64,000 nt of DNA, taken from assembly GCA_039881045.1 (NCBI GenBank), contig JAYWVB010000016.1, positions 372,001-436,000 of the forward strand, read 5' to 3'. Position 1 is the stretch's first letter; each line of letters begins with the position of its first letter. Shown here one piece after another: positions 47,151-59,544 of the stretch. The position numbers and the translations under genes were made by a program. Under the pieces are notes generated by a model. That model did not search any database, was not told where the DNA came from, and worked only from the letters and a program-made list of their open reading frames with translations. This stretch comes from Chaetomium olivaceum. Taxonomy: Eukaryota > Ascomycota > Sordariomycetes > Sordariales > Chaetomiaceae.

Positions 47151-47735
47151 ATGGATCCAAAGGTTTTGGCCGTTATTCTTTTCATTTCCTTTGCCTTTAC
47201 TTTAGTACTGGCAATTGTTCTTGGGTTCGGGTTCGCGAACCTATTCAGTCGCGTGCGCACCTCGAACGTTAGCTGTCTTCGAGTGCGCTTCCCCCCGACC
47301 GACATGGATCGGGTACTAGGCCGATACCTCCCCGTCCTGCGTTACGACGACGAGCTGGCCCGTCGATCGTATCGTTCGGTCCCCATCTGGCGGCGGTTCT
47401 TGCGCATCGGGCTCCCCGCCGTTTTGAAGAGACAGAACGGACGAGGGTCGATCGCCGACCAAGAGGCCAGAACGTGCGCCGTCTGCTTGGTCGACTTTGG
47501 CAACAGCGACGAGGTTTGTCGATTGCGGTGCGGTCACCTCTACCACCCGCCGTGTATCTACCCTTGGCTGCTGGCGTCCAAGTCAACCTGCCCGGTGTGG
47601 TAAGCTACCCCCGGCTATTTTGCATTCCCTGTCGCCATGTGCTAACCGTGATTCCTCAGTGAGATGAATGTTATTGGTGTGGTAGAGGCTTTAGTGCGGG
47701 AACCACTAACAGCTCTGCGGCGTGCGTGCGACTAA
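47151..47735 (+). CDS. Small membrane-anchored RING-H2 protein, likely E3 ubiquitin ligase
   Basis: Likely ubiquitin ligase in an internal membrane. N-terminal helix AVILFISFAFTLVLAIVLGF (about residues 7-28). A RING-H2 finger near the end reads CAVCLVDF...CRLRCGHLYHPPCI...CPVC; the last Cys is completed across the intron. Exons 47151-47599 and 47660-47735 give 174 aa. The intron has a CTAAC branch site. The tail after the RING is only about 25 residues. Substrate unknown. Confidence 0.8.
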
Positions 47736-48139
47736 TAAGAATCCTCATGCGCTCCTCTGTCAATCCAGCAAGCAGTGGTACTCTTACGATTGACAGAAAT
47801 AGATGTTAGTGACGCTGCACAAGACGCTTGCGAAAAATGTCGTTCCGGAGCTTGCCCACCACGTATTGATCCTTCTTTCATACAGCGCCCTTACGGCACC
47901 GTGCCTCATTTATCCCATTGCTCGCGTCTTCGGCATGTTCATTTTGACTGCATTCCAACTCTATCGAAATGCATCGATGATGTAACTACTGCGAAGGTAT
48001 TACGAAATTGTACGACGTGAGCCACCGCAGAAAACCTGCCACAGTATAAGTAAAGTATGGTACATATTTAAGATCGTCCACCGTACAGCATCGTCAATTG
48101 CCGGGTGGATTTCGACAATTGCTACAGATTATCTCCAAA
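47736..48139. other. Intergenic, no gene seen
   Basis: A 60-codon hydrophobic frame at 47803 has no support. The stretch contains the promoter of the RNase III-domain gene. Confidence 0.45.
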
Positions 48140-48645
48140 ATGTCAACGTCAAATTACTCTCATCTTCAAGACATCCTTAACTATACTTTCTCCAATCCAA
48201 CGCTTCTGGATGAGGCTACGCTTGCAGCTGGCGCGGCGATATCCCCACATATCGACGGCGGCGTCGAGGGAAACAAACCGCTTGCCTTGATCGGCGATGC
48301 TCTATTCGTTTACATGTCGCGGTCAAGTCATATACGGATGGTCTAAGAACAGGTACGTAAAATTTCCGCCGCAGAGAATCTCTACTGAGCGAAGTAGGGC
48401 AAAGCACCAAGGTGCTGGCAAAGGACGGATCAAACGCATCACTTGAAAATCTTGGTAGACGTCTTGGTTTGGAGACTCTTGTAACCAAAAATCCGTCTCA
48501 GCATGGAGATGTGCCGAGAACTACAGTTGCGTCGACGGTTGAGGCATTGATAGGGGCTGTTTGGATCGACACTGGCAGTGGTTTTCATCAAGTCCAACTG
48601 GTAATTCAAAATCTTGGTATCACTGAGTCTTTTCAAGTTAGCTGA
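48140..48645 (+). pseudogene. Small RNase III-domain protein, frame broken
   Basis: Resembles the short fungal RNase III-domain proteins of about 150-165 aa without a dsRNA-binding domain. First part: LNYTFSNPTLLDEATLAAGA and KPLALIGDALF. Last part: NLGRRLGLETLVTKNPSQHG and ASTVEALIGAVWIDTGSG, with Glu and Asp at usual positions. Between them one base is missing near 48305 (restores RLHVAVKSYTDGLRTG), and an in-frame TAA lies at 48358-48360 before NFRRRESLLSEVGQSTKVL in the same frame. A CAA-to-TAA change would explain it. No intron of normal size can remove the stop. It may be a pseudogene or carry two sequence errors. Confidence 0.55.
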
Positions 48646-49058
48646 GCCTCGGGGCGTTAGAGGGGCCCCGGGAAATAGGATTTGGTCTTGCGTAAGTCAG
48701 ACACAATGATAGCGCCATCACAGGGCATGACATATAGCAGTGAGACCGCATATTTCTAAGAAAGCCCCTACAGGGATATTGTCCCATGATGGCTTTAAAA
48801 CCGCCCCGCCTCTCCCAACACCGCAGTGACAAGCCAAGGGCTCGTTTCCGGTTATATCAGTATGGTCCCGAAGTGCGTCAAGTCACGCGAATGTCTCCCA
48901 CAAAAAATGCATAGACCCGACTTTTCCAAGAGCGCCGGCATCATTCGCTGTGCGTGAGTGCCTGAGTCTGTTACTAAAGGTGTCAGACCCCTGCATACAA
49001 GTCATTTTACTCGAGCAGAGCGCGTGCCTGCTTGGGGATCCCAGAGCCCTCCACCTTC
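48646..49058. other. Intergenic between convergent genes, nothing seen
   Basis: 3' flanks of the RNase III-domain gene and the HET gene; no gene or repeat. Confidence 0.5.
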
Positions 49059-50945
49059 TTACATCTCAGTTCGGGCGGTCATGGAGGGACCTCGCCCCAA
49101 AGGTCGGTCGGAGATGGTCACATTTACCACGTTGGGGTAATACCATTCAAAGGGGGCCGGCTTCGTGATATACACTTCGACTAGAGGAAAGGGCGCGACG
49201 TCAAACCGCCATTTGTTTTCTTTGTAAGCCATTGAGCGGGAGAACTTGGATTCGAATTTCCAGAGGCGGGTGCACCGTTCGTTAATCCAAGTAATTCCGT
49301 TAGTGGTCACAGTATCCTCGGCCTCGGTATCAGCGACCTGGGGCACCAGTGATACCGAAACGGCACCGTGTTGTAGTTCAGCACAAAAAAAGACAAGGCC
49401 AAAGCCAAACTTTGTCACGGACGACTTGGTGAGCCGGCAGTTCAAAGTCCATAACTTGCCCGCGTGTGCTGGTTGCGGCACGCTGATTACGCCTTCTTCC
49501 GCGACGTAGAGAGCATCGGGGCTGTAAAGTGTGAGTGACTTCTGGTAAACGGCGGTGTCACCCCATCGGCAAAGAATGAAATCCGTTGGCCTCGGAAGGA
49601 AGGTTGATGGCGGATCGGGCTCGACCTTCAGGCATCTGCGCATTTTCACGAGATCATGTGGGTAGTAGATATTCGTAAAGCACACCAACTCCTCCGTCCG
49701 ACCGAATTGGGCATCCCCCCAGCCATAGAGAGGCAGGATGAAAAAGGTAGTACCGGCAGCCTTGTCATTTTCATTTCTGCAAAGCAAGACGTCAAGTACC
49801 AGTGAACGAAGCTGAGTAATCTCAATCAATGGCCAATGGAACACACACGGTGCGACGTTGGGTAAGACTGGAAGCTCGAGCGTGATTCCCGCCCCGGTCA
49901 CGGTTGGGTAGAGCAGCCCCGTATTCCTAGATGCGGTCGGAGTGTAGAAGGCCCCAGCTCCTTTCCAAGGAGAGAAACCGGCGGACCCCTGAAAGTCGCG
50001 CGGGGATTGAGCGAATAGACCACGGAGTGGCCTGGCTAACTTGGTCGCATCCCAAGGAATGGGCTCCAGCCCCTGCAGCTGCCGGCCATTGGTGACTTGG
50101 TTATTTGGGAGGCGAACAAGCCTTCCCCATGCGAAGAGAGTGTGGTCTGTGGGGTTGGCTTTCATGATCTCCTCCTGTAGCCTCTGAAAAGCCTTCTCTC
50201 CCTCACCATAAAGTAAGGACATGTTGATATCAAAAAGCCCAAGCAGGCAGTACGCGATATCTTCGACCCTGGAAGTATTTCGCCGAGCGGCCCAAGACAT
50301 CCGCATAGCCACGCTCGCTGTGTCTTGGGGATCATAAAATGAGAGATAAGCAATGGGAATGCCTGTAATGGCTGTGAGGATCTCGCTCAAGTCGTCTTTG
50401 TTGCCTATATTCTCCCAACCGCGGGCGTAAAACTCCATATTGGCGGGTGCGATCAATTCCTGGAGCGTCCACCCCCCCGTGTGAACCAACGAGCACGGGC
50501 AAGATTGTCATGAAGCAGGGCGCGGTCCTCGTGAGCATGAACATCTGCGAGGTAGGCGTAGCACACGTCCGAGTTTTTGTACCAACGAAACATGGAATTG
50601 ATAGCCTCCGATAACTCAGCACTGCTTCGTTTGTCGATGCAGCAACTTCGACAACCGTCAGTAGCCTGGTCACTAGCGGAGTTGCGGGAAATACTGAAGG
50701 AAACTCGTCCAACACCTACGTATCGATCCAGACCCAGTCGTACCCATCTGCTTCTGCCTGTCGACAACAGCCATCAATCTTGGCGTAGCCTTCCTTTGTC
50801 TCGAGGACGTCATTTGGGAGGGATTGGAGTCCTCGAACGTGACCTCTTCTTCACCCCAGGTGTGAGACAAGATGGCGTAACGCTTGATGTCCGAGTCGAC
50901 CAAGAACTCTTTGATGGTTCGCGTGTGTACGTTGAGAAGTCTCAT
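49059..50945 (-). CDS. HET-domain (heterokaryon incompatibility) protein
   Basis: Candidate in programmed cell death after fusion of unlike strains. The N-terminal HET domain has MRLLNVHTRTIKEFL and KRYAILSHTWGEEEV, DWVWIDTCCIDKRSS and ARWFTRG-WTLQELIAP. The following part has SVAMRMSWAARRNTSRVEDI and AYCLLGLFDINMSLLYGEG, the usual core of this class. About 350 residues follow without a recognised domain or repeats. Intron 50646-50719 (CTGAC branch site). Two breaks: one base missing near 50829 (FED-LQSLPNDVLETKEG), and the G7 run on the coding strand near 50473-50479, where five or eight Gs restore the frame. About 603-604 aa after correction. Confidence 0.82.
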
Positions 50946-51806
50946 TGTTGGTCCAGTTCAGCGAAGTGAGACGTCGCGGTGGGACTCTGATGTGAATAGT
51001 GTGGTTGGAGGGCTGGGGGGGGGGAAGAGGGGGGTAACATGCCACCAGATGGCATGGAAGTTGGGTACTTATGATAAACTAAACCCAAGGCCCGAATGCT
51101 CAGCCCCAGGCCCCTTCATTCTGTGGTTCGGGGCCTCCAATCAATAGCAAGTACATGCATACGTACCAAGGTACTCAAAGATGCGCCGATAGGTAGGTAA
51201 CTGAGGGGTAAAGACCACTTCGGCCGGGCTGTGTAACGTCGGGACCGTCCAGTGGACGTAAGTGCCCAGTGACATGATCATCTGAAATCACGACACTCTG
51301 AGAAGAGGAAATTGATTAGATGCCTGTTTACTTTGAATTTGAGGGTATTCTGAGGCGTGATACTTCGCAACCCCTGAACTGTACTTTGTGTGTAGAGTAA
51401 TCTTGGTGAGGTACATACGTTATCTAACTAAGGAAGGTTGGTACTTAAGTATGCTTTGCCCGGTCCAATCATGTAGGTACATAAACAATTAGGTGTCGTG
51501 CTTACACGCAGGACCAAAACCACTTACACTGGACCTTTCAGGGGACTCCCAGCCACGATGACAAAAAGAAGCTCGCATCCCAGACTCGTTCTCCGCATTT
51601 GGAAAGCTTTGAAGTTGGGGCCAATCAGCACTCGTAACTGAGGACTCGGAGATTTGATTGTGATTCCTTTCTACACTAAGTTGAGGCTGACTGAGCACTT
51701 ATCCAGGCAACATTCTCACTCCAACGCCATAAAATAGTAGAAAAGAGCCAGATTCATGACCGACAGACTTCTACGGAAAACGATGGTTTGACAAACCGAT
51801 GTCAAG
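50946..51806. other. Divergent promoter region of HET and P450 genes
   Basis: No gene. Contains a G10 run (51015-51024) and several GGTAC-rich AT-poor segments; no recognised site. Confidence 0.5.
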
Positions 51807-53616
51807 ATGATCAACTTACACCACCTGATCAATGAGATCACCTCAAACCCAGCACTGCTCATCAGCAGCGTGGTGGTCCTGGTAAGAACTCTCACTTTCA
51901 TTCTCTCAACTCCCCCCAAGCCAGCCCTGAAACTAAAAACCCCTGTCAACCCCCAAACTGACACGTTCTCCCCCGAACCGCAGCTCCTAACCTACCCCCT
52001 CCTCACCCTAACCTACAACCTCTTTCTCCACCCCCTCCGCCACATCCCCGGCCCCCTCCTCGACCGCGCGACCCCCCTCCCCTGGGCCATCCGGCACGCG
52101 CTCGGCACATCCGCCTTCCACACCCACGCGCTCCACACCCGCTACGGCCCCGTCGTGCGCATCGCCCCCAACCACCTCTCCTTCACCTCGCCCCGAGCAT
52201 GGCGCGACATCTACGGTTCCCTGCCGCGCGACGGCAGCTACACCAGCGTCTGGCCCGAGGTGCCCAAGAGCAAGACGTTTACCTCGGCGACAGACGACCA
52301 GGAGGAGTCGATCATTCAGGCGGGCTTCCACGAGCACGCGCGCCTGCGGAGGGCGCTGGCGCCGGGGTTTTCGGATGCGGCGTTAAGGGTACAGGAGCCG
52401 ATGCTAAGGGGGTATGTGGAGCGGTTGGTGGGGAGAATTGGGGAGAAGTGTGTGGGGAGAAGGGGGTGGTGATGGATATGGAGAAGTGGTATAATTGGAC
52501 GACATTTGATATTGCGGGGGATTTGGTGTTTGGGAGGGCGTTTGGGTGTTTGGAGAAGGAGGAGTATCACCCGTGGATTGCGTTTTTGATGGGGACGCTG
52601 AAGGCGGCGGCGGCGATGGTGTCGATTATTTACCTTGGGGGGAGGTGGTTGGTGAGAATTCTGTTCAAGACGGTTGGGCAGAAGTCCATCTTGGCTCTCC
52701 GAGATATGACAGAGGAGATGGTCAGCCACCGGCTGGCGATGGAAAAGGGGAGGGATGATTTGTTTGAGGGCCTCGTAAAGCATCGCGAGGAATGGGTATG
52801 TTGCTACGAGAGACGGATTTCAGAAGCTGGAACGAGATTGCTGACCATTTCTTTTACAGAACCTCTCTTTCGAAAAGTTCTCTACCAACGGCTTGGTTCT
52901 GACACTCGCTGGGTCCGAAACATTGGCAACCACTCTCTGCGGGACAACTTACCTTCTTCTCAAGAACCCTGAAACGATGAAAAAGCTCTCCCAGGAAGTA
53001 CGCGGGGCATTCGTCCACGCGGATGAGATCACCGTTAAGGCGGTATCTCAGCTTCCCTACTTGACAGCCGCCATCAACGAGTCTCTGCGCATGTACCCGC
53101 CGGTAGCTTCGGATCTGATCCGGGTCATCCCACCAGAAGGGAAGAATATTGCTAGCCATTACGTTTCTGGCGGTGTAAGCGCCCTCACGAACCCTACTCA
53201 GGTTTAGAATGTACCCCTAACTCGAACAGGCATTCGTCGAAGTCCAACAATGGTCAATCAACCACAGCCCGGACAACTGGGCTGATCCCTGGACATTCAA
53301 CCCGTACCGGTTCCTTCTCGGGGAAGACGAAGCAAAGGAGGCAGGCAATATTCTGGAGGCATCTCAACCCTTCAGCTGGGGGCCGAGGAATTGCCTAGGG
53401 CGCAAGTAAGTGACCTGGGTCCCGGTTCAAGGTGACAAAACTGACAATCACAGCCTTGCATACGCGGAGCTGCGGTTGATCCTCGCCCGCATCATCTTCG
53501 ACTTTGACATGAAACTAGGGGCAGACAGTGGCGATTGGATCGGGCGGCAAAAGACGTTCCCATTGTGGGCACGGCTGCCCCTCAATGTGCATTTCACGCC
53601 TGTCAAACGGGGTTAA
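51807..53616 (+). CDS. Cytochrome P450 monooxygenase
   Basis: Membrane-anchored haem monooxygenase; family and substrate not identified. N-terminal anchor ALLISSVVVLVRTLTFIL, proline hinge HPLRHIPGP, helix I segment TLAGSETLATTLCGT (AGxET), ExxR in INESLRMYPP, and the haem signature FSWGPRNCLG with the Cys ligand. Exons 51807-52795, 52860-53174, 53230-53405 and 53454-53616. One base is missing in the G4 run 52454-52457, between LVGRIGE and GVVMDMEKWYNW; with it the exons total exactly 548 codons (547 aa). General look of fungal TRI11/benzoate-hydroxylase-type P450s. No biosynthetic gene cluster core enzyme is seen nearby. Confidence 0.9.
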
Positions 53617-53760
53617 AGGGATGTTGGATATTTGTAGAACCTCGACTAGACCTAGTCTCACCTGTTAAATAACCTTGTAATTTACTGTCCCCTAGCTCTT
53701 AACCATCCCTGTTTGAACTCTTTTCCTATCACCTTTTCTCCATGGCTATACACTCCTCAC

Positions 53761-54550
53761 TCAAGCCGAGCAAAGATGGGCACAGTCCTCAACCTCGGAC
53801 AGGTCCTTGTACACGGTCGAGTACACGGTGCTAGTAATGCCGTCCTCATCCAAGCCATCCTGAGCACCACCAACCACGGGGGGGCTGGTCACGGTCGGCT
53901 TGGCGGCGTCCTCAGACTCCGTAGCCGTAGCATCCGAAGCAGAAGGGGCGTTGGGCTCAAGGCTGGGCACAACAGCGACAATGGTGGTAGCGGAAGCCGA
54001 GATTTCGGTGGCAGACTCCTCGGGGGAAGGGGGCAGCAGAGAGCAGGTAGCAGAGACGATGACAGTGCTAGTGGCGGTCTCAGTCACGGTCACGGGAACG
54101 CACGATGACTCGTCAGGGGGCGTGACCGGGTCGACGCCGTTGCAGGTGCCATCACGGATGGAGAACTTGGGGGTTTGGGCGTGGATGACGAAGACGTTGG
54201 TGCCGTTGATGGCGTTGCTGGGAGTAGTCTTAGCTTTTGTTCGAAGAGAACATGGGTGGCACGCATATGCGCTTACAATTGGAAGCCCCACGAGGAGTTC
54301 ACATCGCACGGGACAGTGACCTCGTGCTCGCCCTCGGAGGTCGGCACGTCGGAGACGATCTGGGTGTAGAAGGGGGGCCAGTCGACAAAGTTGACCAGGA
54401 AGATGCTGAATACGGTGGGATCAGTGTCCACGCTGCTCACTTCACGCTGTACGTCTCCCCCTTTTTCAGGGTCGAGTTGGCGTAGGGCTCCTGAAACTGG
54501 ATGGCCGAAACGAGGGGCGCCGCGAGGGCGAAAAGTGACAAGACACGCAT
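53761..54550 (-). CDS. Secreted Kre9/KNH-like Ser/Thr-rich protein
   Basis: Secreted or cell-wall protein of the Kre9/KNH Ig-like family, linked in yeast to beta-1,6-glucan; function here unknown. Signal peptide MRVLSLFALAAPLVSA, then the Ig-like domain IQFQEPYANSTLKKGETYSV and FSIFLVNFVDWPPFYTQIVS, then a Ser/Thr/Val-rich C-terminus. There is no hydrophobic C-terminal GPI signal. Exons 54277-54550 and 53761-54217, joined by a 59-nt intron. One base is missing near 54454: SVK is followed by a TGA that disappears on adding one base (SVKWSSVDTDPT). 243 aa after correction. Confidence 0.8.
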
Positions 54551-55885
54551 TTGGTTGTTGCGGTGGCGGCGGACAGATAAAAGAGTGACTGCTGCCAAAC
54601 TCGCAGTAAGTAAGGACTGTAAAAGTTGGATAATAAGAAACTGAAGATGGAGAGAAGAGGAAACGGCCAGAGCACTGGCGGGCACCAGCGTTCTTTTGTC
54701 AATACGAAGTCCCTTCTTAATGGGTCCCGTTCCCCACAAAGCTCGTTCGTGATGCTCCACCCCTGAGTCGGGTTAATGCCTGTCAAAGCGGGTGCCCCTG
54801 AAATAACACGAGGTCCGTCACCTACTCATGGTTGTGGTCGGGAGTCATCCCTTCTTGTTGCACCCATGGTGCAAATAGAACTAAGCATGATTTTGCATGA
54901 AAATTACTCTCTCAAAGTAGCAACGCAAAAATAAGGACGCCGATCCCGTCACTCGATCTACATATCCCGATACGCGAGGTAGATCACTCACTTCAGTTGG
55001 TGTGGTAGGACATCAAACATATTCGGCAACCCCAGAGAATGACCAGCTTGGATTTTCTGTCGTCTTCGTTTATCCGCAAATGACGACAACACACGATGAC
55101 CGGGGACCTTCGGACCAGTGCCGGGGCTGCCCGTGATAGTGGAGCAACGTAACTTCATCCGAGGAACGATATCAAAGGGCAGTTGGTATGCACTTGTCAT
55201 AACTCAAACTAGCTTCCTACTAACCTATTCTTAGCATATCGGAGCCGATAGTGATTATCGAAGCTACTCTCGTTACTGATTCAAATGTGGCAATGAACCA
55301 TTGTAGGTAACGAGTACTTGACACCCTCATCGTCCACACACCCAACCCTTTCGTGTGTCGTCAAGCCGGATATCAAACTCGCCCCCTCTTTTTATTATTA
55401 TCTCTTATCAATTTAAATTTCTATACCGAGGCCAACTTTTAAAGCTCTTCAAGTTGACCTCATATGACGACTACTTGATAGCGTGGTATTGAACACAATT
55501 ATTGTTCCGGCTTGGGTGGTAATATGATCAGGTCGGGATGTGTAAATCACAGATGGGTAATCTTACGTCCAGAATGCTCGATGATGCAGAGTTAGCACAA
55601 CCGATGAGATGAATTGGATGCTATGCATTCGTGTGAATCACCTCCGAAGGAATGCCAACAATAGCGGACGTCGAGGTCCATGTTACACCTGGTACCGGAC
55701 AACGAGAATCCGGATGTCCGACGCCCGTCAGCTGCACGCCAATGTAACTGACGGAAGGAAGACACGGCTCACGACGCGAGTGCAAACACCTTATTCTTCC
55801 CCAATTGAAGCTAAGAATCCGCATCTTCCCCTGGCCCATTTATCGTCTCAACTACGTACATACCAACACCGACCCAATCACCACA
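54551..55885. other. Intergenic, no gene seen
   Basis: Divergent promoters of the Kre9-like and MFS genes, partly AT-rich near 55.2-55.5 kb. Confidence 0.5.
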
Positions 55886-57568
55886 ATGCACCTCCGCACC
55901 CTCCACGACCTCGACCAAACCGAAGGCACCGTCCGACTCCGCCCCGCCTCCCCCTCCCCAGGCACCACCACCACCACCGCTTCTCCCCAAACCATCCTCC
56001 TCCACCCGGCCCCCTCCCCAACCGACCCCAACGACCCGCTCCGCTGGCCGCGTCACAAGAAACACACGGCCTTCCTCTCCATCTGCGCCTTCACCTTCCT
56101 CACCAACTTCGGCATCGGCGGCCTGGCCCCGGCCTTCTACCTGCTCTCGCTGGAGTTCGACAAGACGCTCGCGCAGACCAGCGACCTGCTGCTCTGGCCG
56201 ATCCTGGTGCTGGGCGCTTTCAACTTCTTGTGGGTGCCGCTGGCCAACCACGCCGGAAAGCGGCCCGTGTTCGTGTTCTGCTCGGGGTTGCTGTGCGCGT
56301 GCTTTGTGTGGGGGGCGGTGGCAGGCTCGTTTCAGTCGCTGCTGTGGTCGAATGTGGTGGCGGCGTTTGCGGGCTCGTCGACGGAGGCGCTGGGGGCGAG
56401 TATGGTGAATGACTTGTATTTTTTGCATGAGCGGGGAGCGAAGATGGGGTTGTATATGAACTTTATCTCTGGAGGGAATACGCTGGGACCGTTGGTGTGT
56501 GGGTTTGTGATTACGGGGTTGAGTTGGCGGTGGCATAAGTGGATTGCGGTGATCCTGACGGGGATCAACTTCCTGACGGTGTTGTTGTTCGTGCCGGAGA
56601 CAAGGTATTATCGGGATGGGAACGGGGATGGGACCGATCAGTCGGAGGAGCCGGTGTTGTCATCGACCGAAACCATGGGTGGTGATGGCGAGGCGGCAAA
56701 AGAGAGTCGGGTAGAGCCAGAGGGTAAAAACGAAGAAGCCCACGACACTCTGACAACGGTACCCAAGAAGACTTGGATACAGGAGCTCAGCTTGTGGTCA
56801 GGCACGGCACCGGATACCAACCTCGCTAAGATGTTCGTTCGGCCGCTGCCGATGTTCGCCTATCCCTGCGTTATCTACTCGTTGCTCGGATACGCTGCGT
56901 CACTCGTGCTGACCGTGGCAGTCAACATCCTCAACCCTTTTGTTCTTCAAGCTTCTCCATACAGCTGGTCACCTATGATCAACGGTCTGATCAACATCCC
57001 AGGCTTTATTGGAAACGTGGTGGGCAGCTATGCTGGCGGCTGGCTGGTAGATGTGTTCTGTGACTGGAAAACCAGGCGCAACAAGGGGGTCTTCGAGCCA
57101 GAAAGTCGGCTGTACCTCTGTGCTCTCCCGCTGTTTGTCACGGGGTCGGGGTGCATCGTCTTCGGATACGGGGTCGAGAGAATGCTACATTGGACGAGTC
57201 TCTTCATCGGGTACGGCATGATTTCGGTTGCTCTGACAGCGATCCCAACCATCACCATGGCATACGTTTCTGATTGCTTGCTGCCTGTTAATTCGGACGC
57301 ATTGATGCTCGTCAATGGTATGGATATCTGTCTAACGACAATGCACCCCAATACTCGATAGCACTGACTTTTTTTAGGCTTAAAGAATGTCGTGGCTTTT
57401 GGCTTCCTCTACGGCATCGTCCCATGGGTCGAGAAGGTTGGCTACGTGGAGTGCTTCGGCACGCAAGCTGGCATATTTGCTGCCGTCATTGCTTTGGGCA
57501 TGGCAATTCTCATACCCTTTGGTGGGAAGATCCGGCATATTCAGGCCCGATGGCGTATCGTTTTGTGA
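55886..57568 (+). CDS. MFS transporter, 12-helix (DHA1/HOL1-like)
   Basis: Plasma-membrane transporter of unknown substrate. The first helices follow a DPNDPLRWPRHKKH motif typical of fungal DHA1-like proteins; PLANHAGKRPVF is in the motif A position. A long charged loop after helix 6 carries many Glu residues. The final helices are LYGIVPWVEK and TQAGIFAAVIALGMAILIPF. The intron at 57318-57377 splits VN-GLKNVV. The start is ATG 55886 (MHLRTLHDL); earlier codons in this frame lack an ATG. Frame intact, 540 aa. Confidence 0.85.
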
Positions 57569-58216
57569 GTTGTGCGCCAGTGAGTGGTGGCTCGGAAATG
57601 GGGTGCGTGGGAATTTGCATAGAACAATGGTTGACTTGTTGTCACTTACTGATGGCGCATGGTTGGTTGTGGGGAAAAAAGCGTGTATTATTTGTTAGCG
57701 GTTTTCGGAATATAACCTATCAGGTAATCTTTTTTTTTTTTTTTTTAGCTTTCTTTTGACCCAAACCGTCTCGAGTGTTTGCTGGTGACTTTCCAATCCC
57801 GCAACCACGACTTGTCGCTGAGAATGCCTCGAGAATGCCAAGCTGTCGCTCATCAAGTGGAACGGCCCGACCCATGCAAGGCTCAGGTGCAGGAATTCGT
57901 GAAAGCGGGGCCATTGGAGTCATCCAACCGATCCCCACCAATGGTGTGCGCCTCCATCCGGCAAGGCTGTGACTGTGATGGAGGGGCAACATTTCGTCAA
58001 CTAAATTTCCAGCCGACAGACAGCTCGACCTTTCACATACGCACACACGTTCCACGACTCAATCCACCACACGGCTACGACCAAGATTTACATGAAGCTT
58101 GCAAATAACCCCCGATATATTCTGATACCAATTGAACTCAATTCTCAAACCGCGGCTATCCTCGTGTCCTTCCGCAAATTTACCACGTCAAATTGCCTTC
58201 GCGCAACTGAGCCGCC
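57569..58216. other. Intergenic with a T17 run
   Basis: Between two plus-strand genes. A run of 17 T at 57730-57746 is notable; otherwise promoter of RPC34. Confidence 0.5.
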
Positions 58217-59544
58217 ATGGCGAGCGACAGCAAGGCGGATGACGGCGCCGCGAAGCTCCAGATACTCAAGGATGCTCTCTACGATGAAATGAGGCAACAT
58301 GGATCTGAAGCGCGCCCATTCTCGCAGAAAGACCTCAACGATCTTAACATCATCCCCAATAACGATGTCAACCTCCTCCTCAGCGTCGTCCAGCGGCTTT
58401 GTGACGACAAGCTGCTGGTCGGTATAGCAAATCACCATGCCGGGATGGCATGGAGGTGGCGTAGTAGGGAGGAAGCAAAGAAGTAGGCCCTTGGATCCCA
58501 TCCCCGGGTGGTATAGACGGCACACTGACAGCTGCAATTAGGTACACATCATTACCGAACGACGAAGCAGTCATGGTGTACTCGATAATCGACGAAGCCG
58601 GCGCCGACGGCATCTGGAACCGGACGATCAAGAATAAGCTCAACATGCACGAGGCGGTGGTCAAGAACTGCATCAAGTTCCTCGAGACCAAGGGCTACAT
58701 TGCGAGCATGAAGAATGTCGAGCACCCGAACAAGAAGATGTACATCAAAGCCACCCTCCGGCCATCGGAACGAGCGACCGGCGGCCCCTGGTTTACCGAA
58801 GGAGAGCTGGACACCGCATTCATCTCCGAGCTCGAGGGGATCGTTTTCGAGTACATCAAGACAAAAAGCGCATATCGGGGGTCACAACCACATCCAGGCG
58901 GCGGGGCTGCCTCAGCCGGGGCGACAAAAGCCCCCAAAAAGGGCGCCGTCACAGCAGGCGAGACTACCTCGCGCGGTACAAAACGCTCCGCGACCGAAAT
59001 CTCCAACGACGACTCCCCGACCTCCGCCGGCCGCGCAGTCAACGGCAGCAGCACCACCGGCAGCAGCAGTGCCAAATCCCGCGCCGTCTTCCTGCCCATG
59101 CCAGCCGGCTACAAGCACTACCCGACCGTGGCCGAGATCGCCAAGTTCATCCACGACACGGGCATCACCAACAACACGACCCTCGGCGAGTCCGACATCC
59201 AGCAGCTGGTCGACGTGCTCAGCTACGACGGGCTCATCGAGCGGGTGCGCGTGGGCCGCCGGCGCGGCTACCGTGTGGCACGCGCCGTGAAGCAGGATAC
59301 CGTGCCATTTCACAAGCGCCAGAAGGAGCGGGAGGCCGGCATCGGCCTCGACCTGCCCCTCGTCCCGGGCGCCGAGCCCCTCGGCAGCGGCCTGACCGAG
59401 GCCCCCTGCGGCCGCTGCCCCGTGTTTGAGCTGTGTGAGGAAGGGGGGCCGGTGAGTCCGAGTAATTGTGTGTACTTTTTGCAGTGGTTGGATTTGGAGG
59501 ATCCGCCCAAAGCGGCGGCGGCTAGTGTGGCTCTTTCGACGTGA
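58217..59544 (+). CDS. RPC34: RNA polymerase III subunit RPC34/RPC6
   Basis: Nuclear Pol III initiation subunit that contacts TFIIIB during promoter opening. Winged-helix domains occur at residues about 10-85 (KDLNDLNIIPNNDVNLLLSV) and 95-160 (IIDEAGADGIWNRTIKNKLN), with a third one later (NNTTLGESDIQQLVDVLSYD). The last part carries CGRCPVFELC then CEEGG...SNC, four Cys in the spacing of the [4Fe-4S] site described for the human homolog. Between winged helices 2 and 3 is an inserted low-complexity segment with NLS-like SRGTKRSATE. Exons 58217-58482 and 58542-59544; 422 aa; frame intact. Confidence 0.92.

Noticed and set aside
49059..53616. Secondary-metabolite cluster around the P450
   Set aside because: No polyketide, peptide or terpene synthase is present nearby; neighbours are HET and Kre9-like genes.
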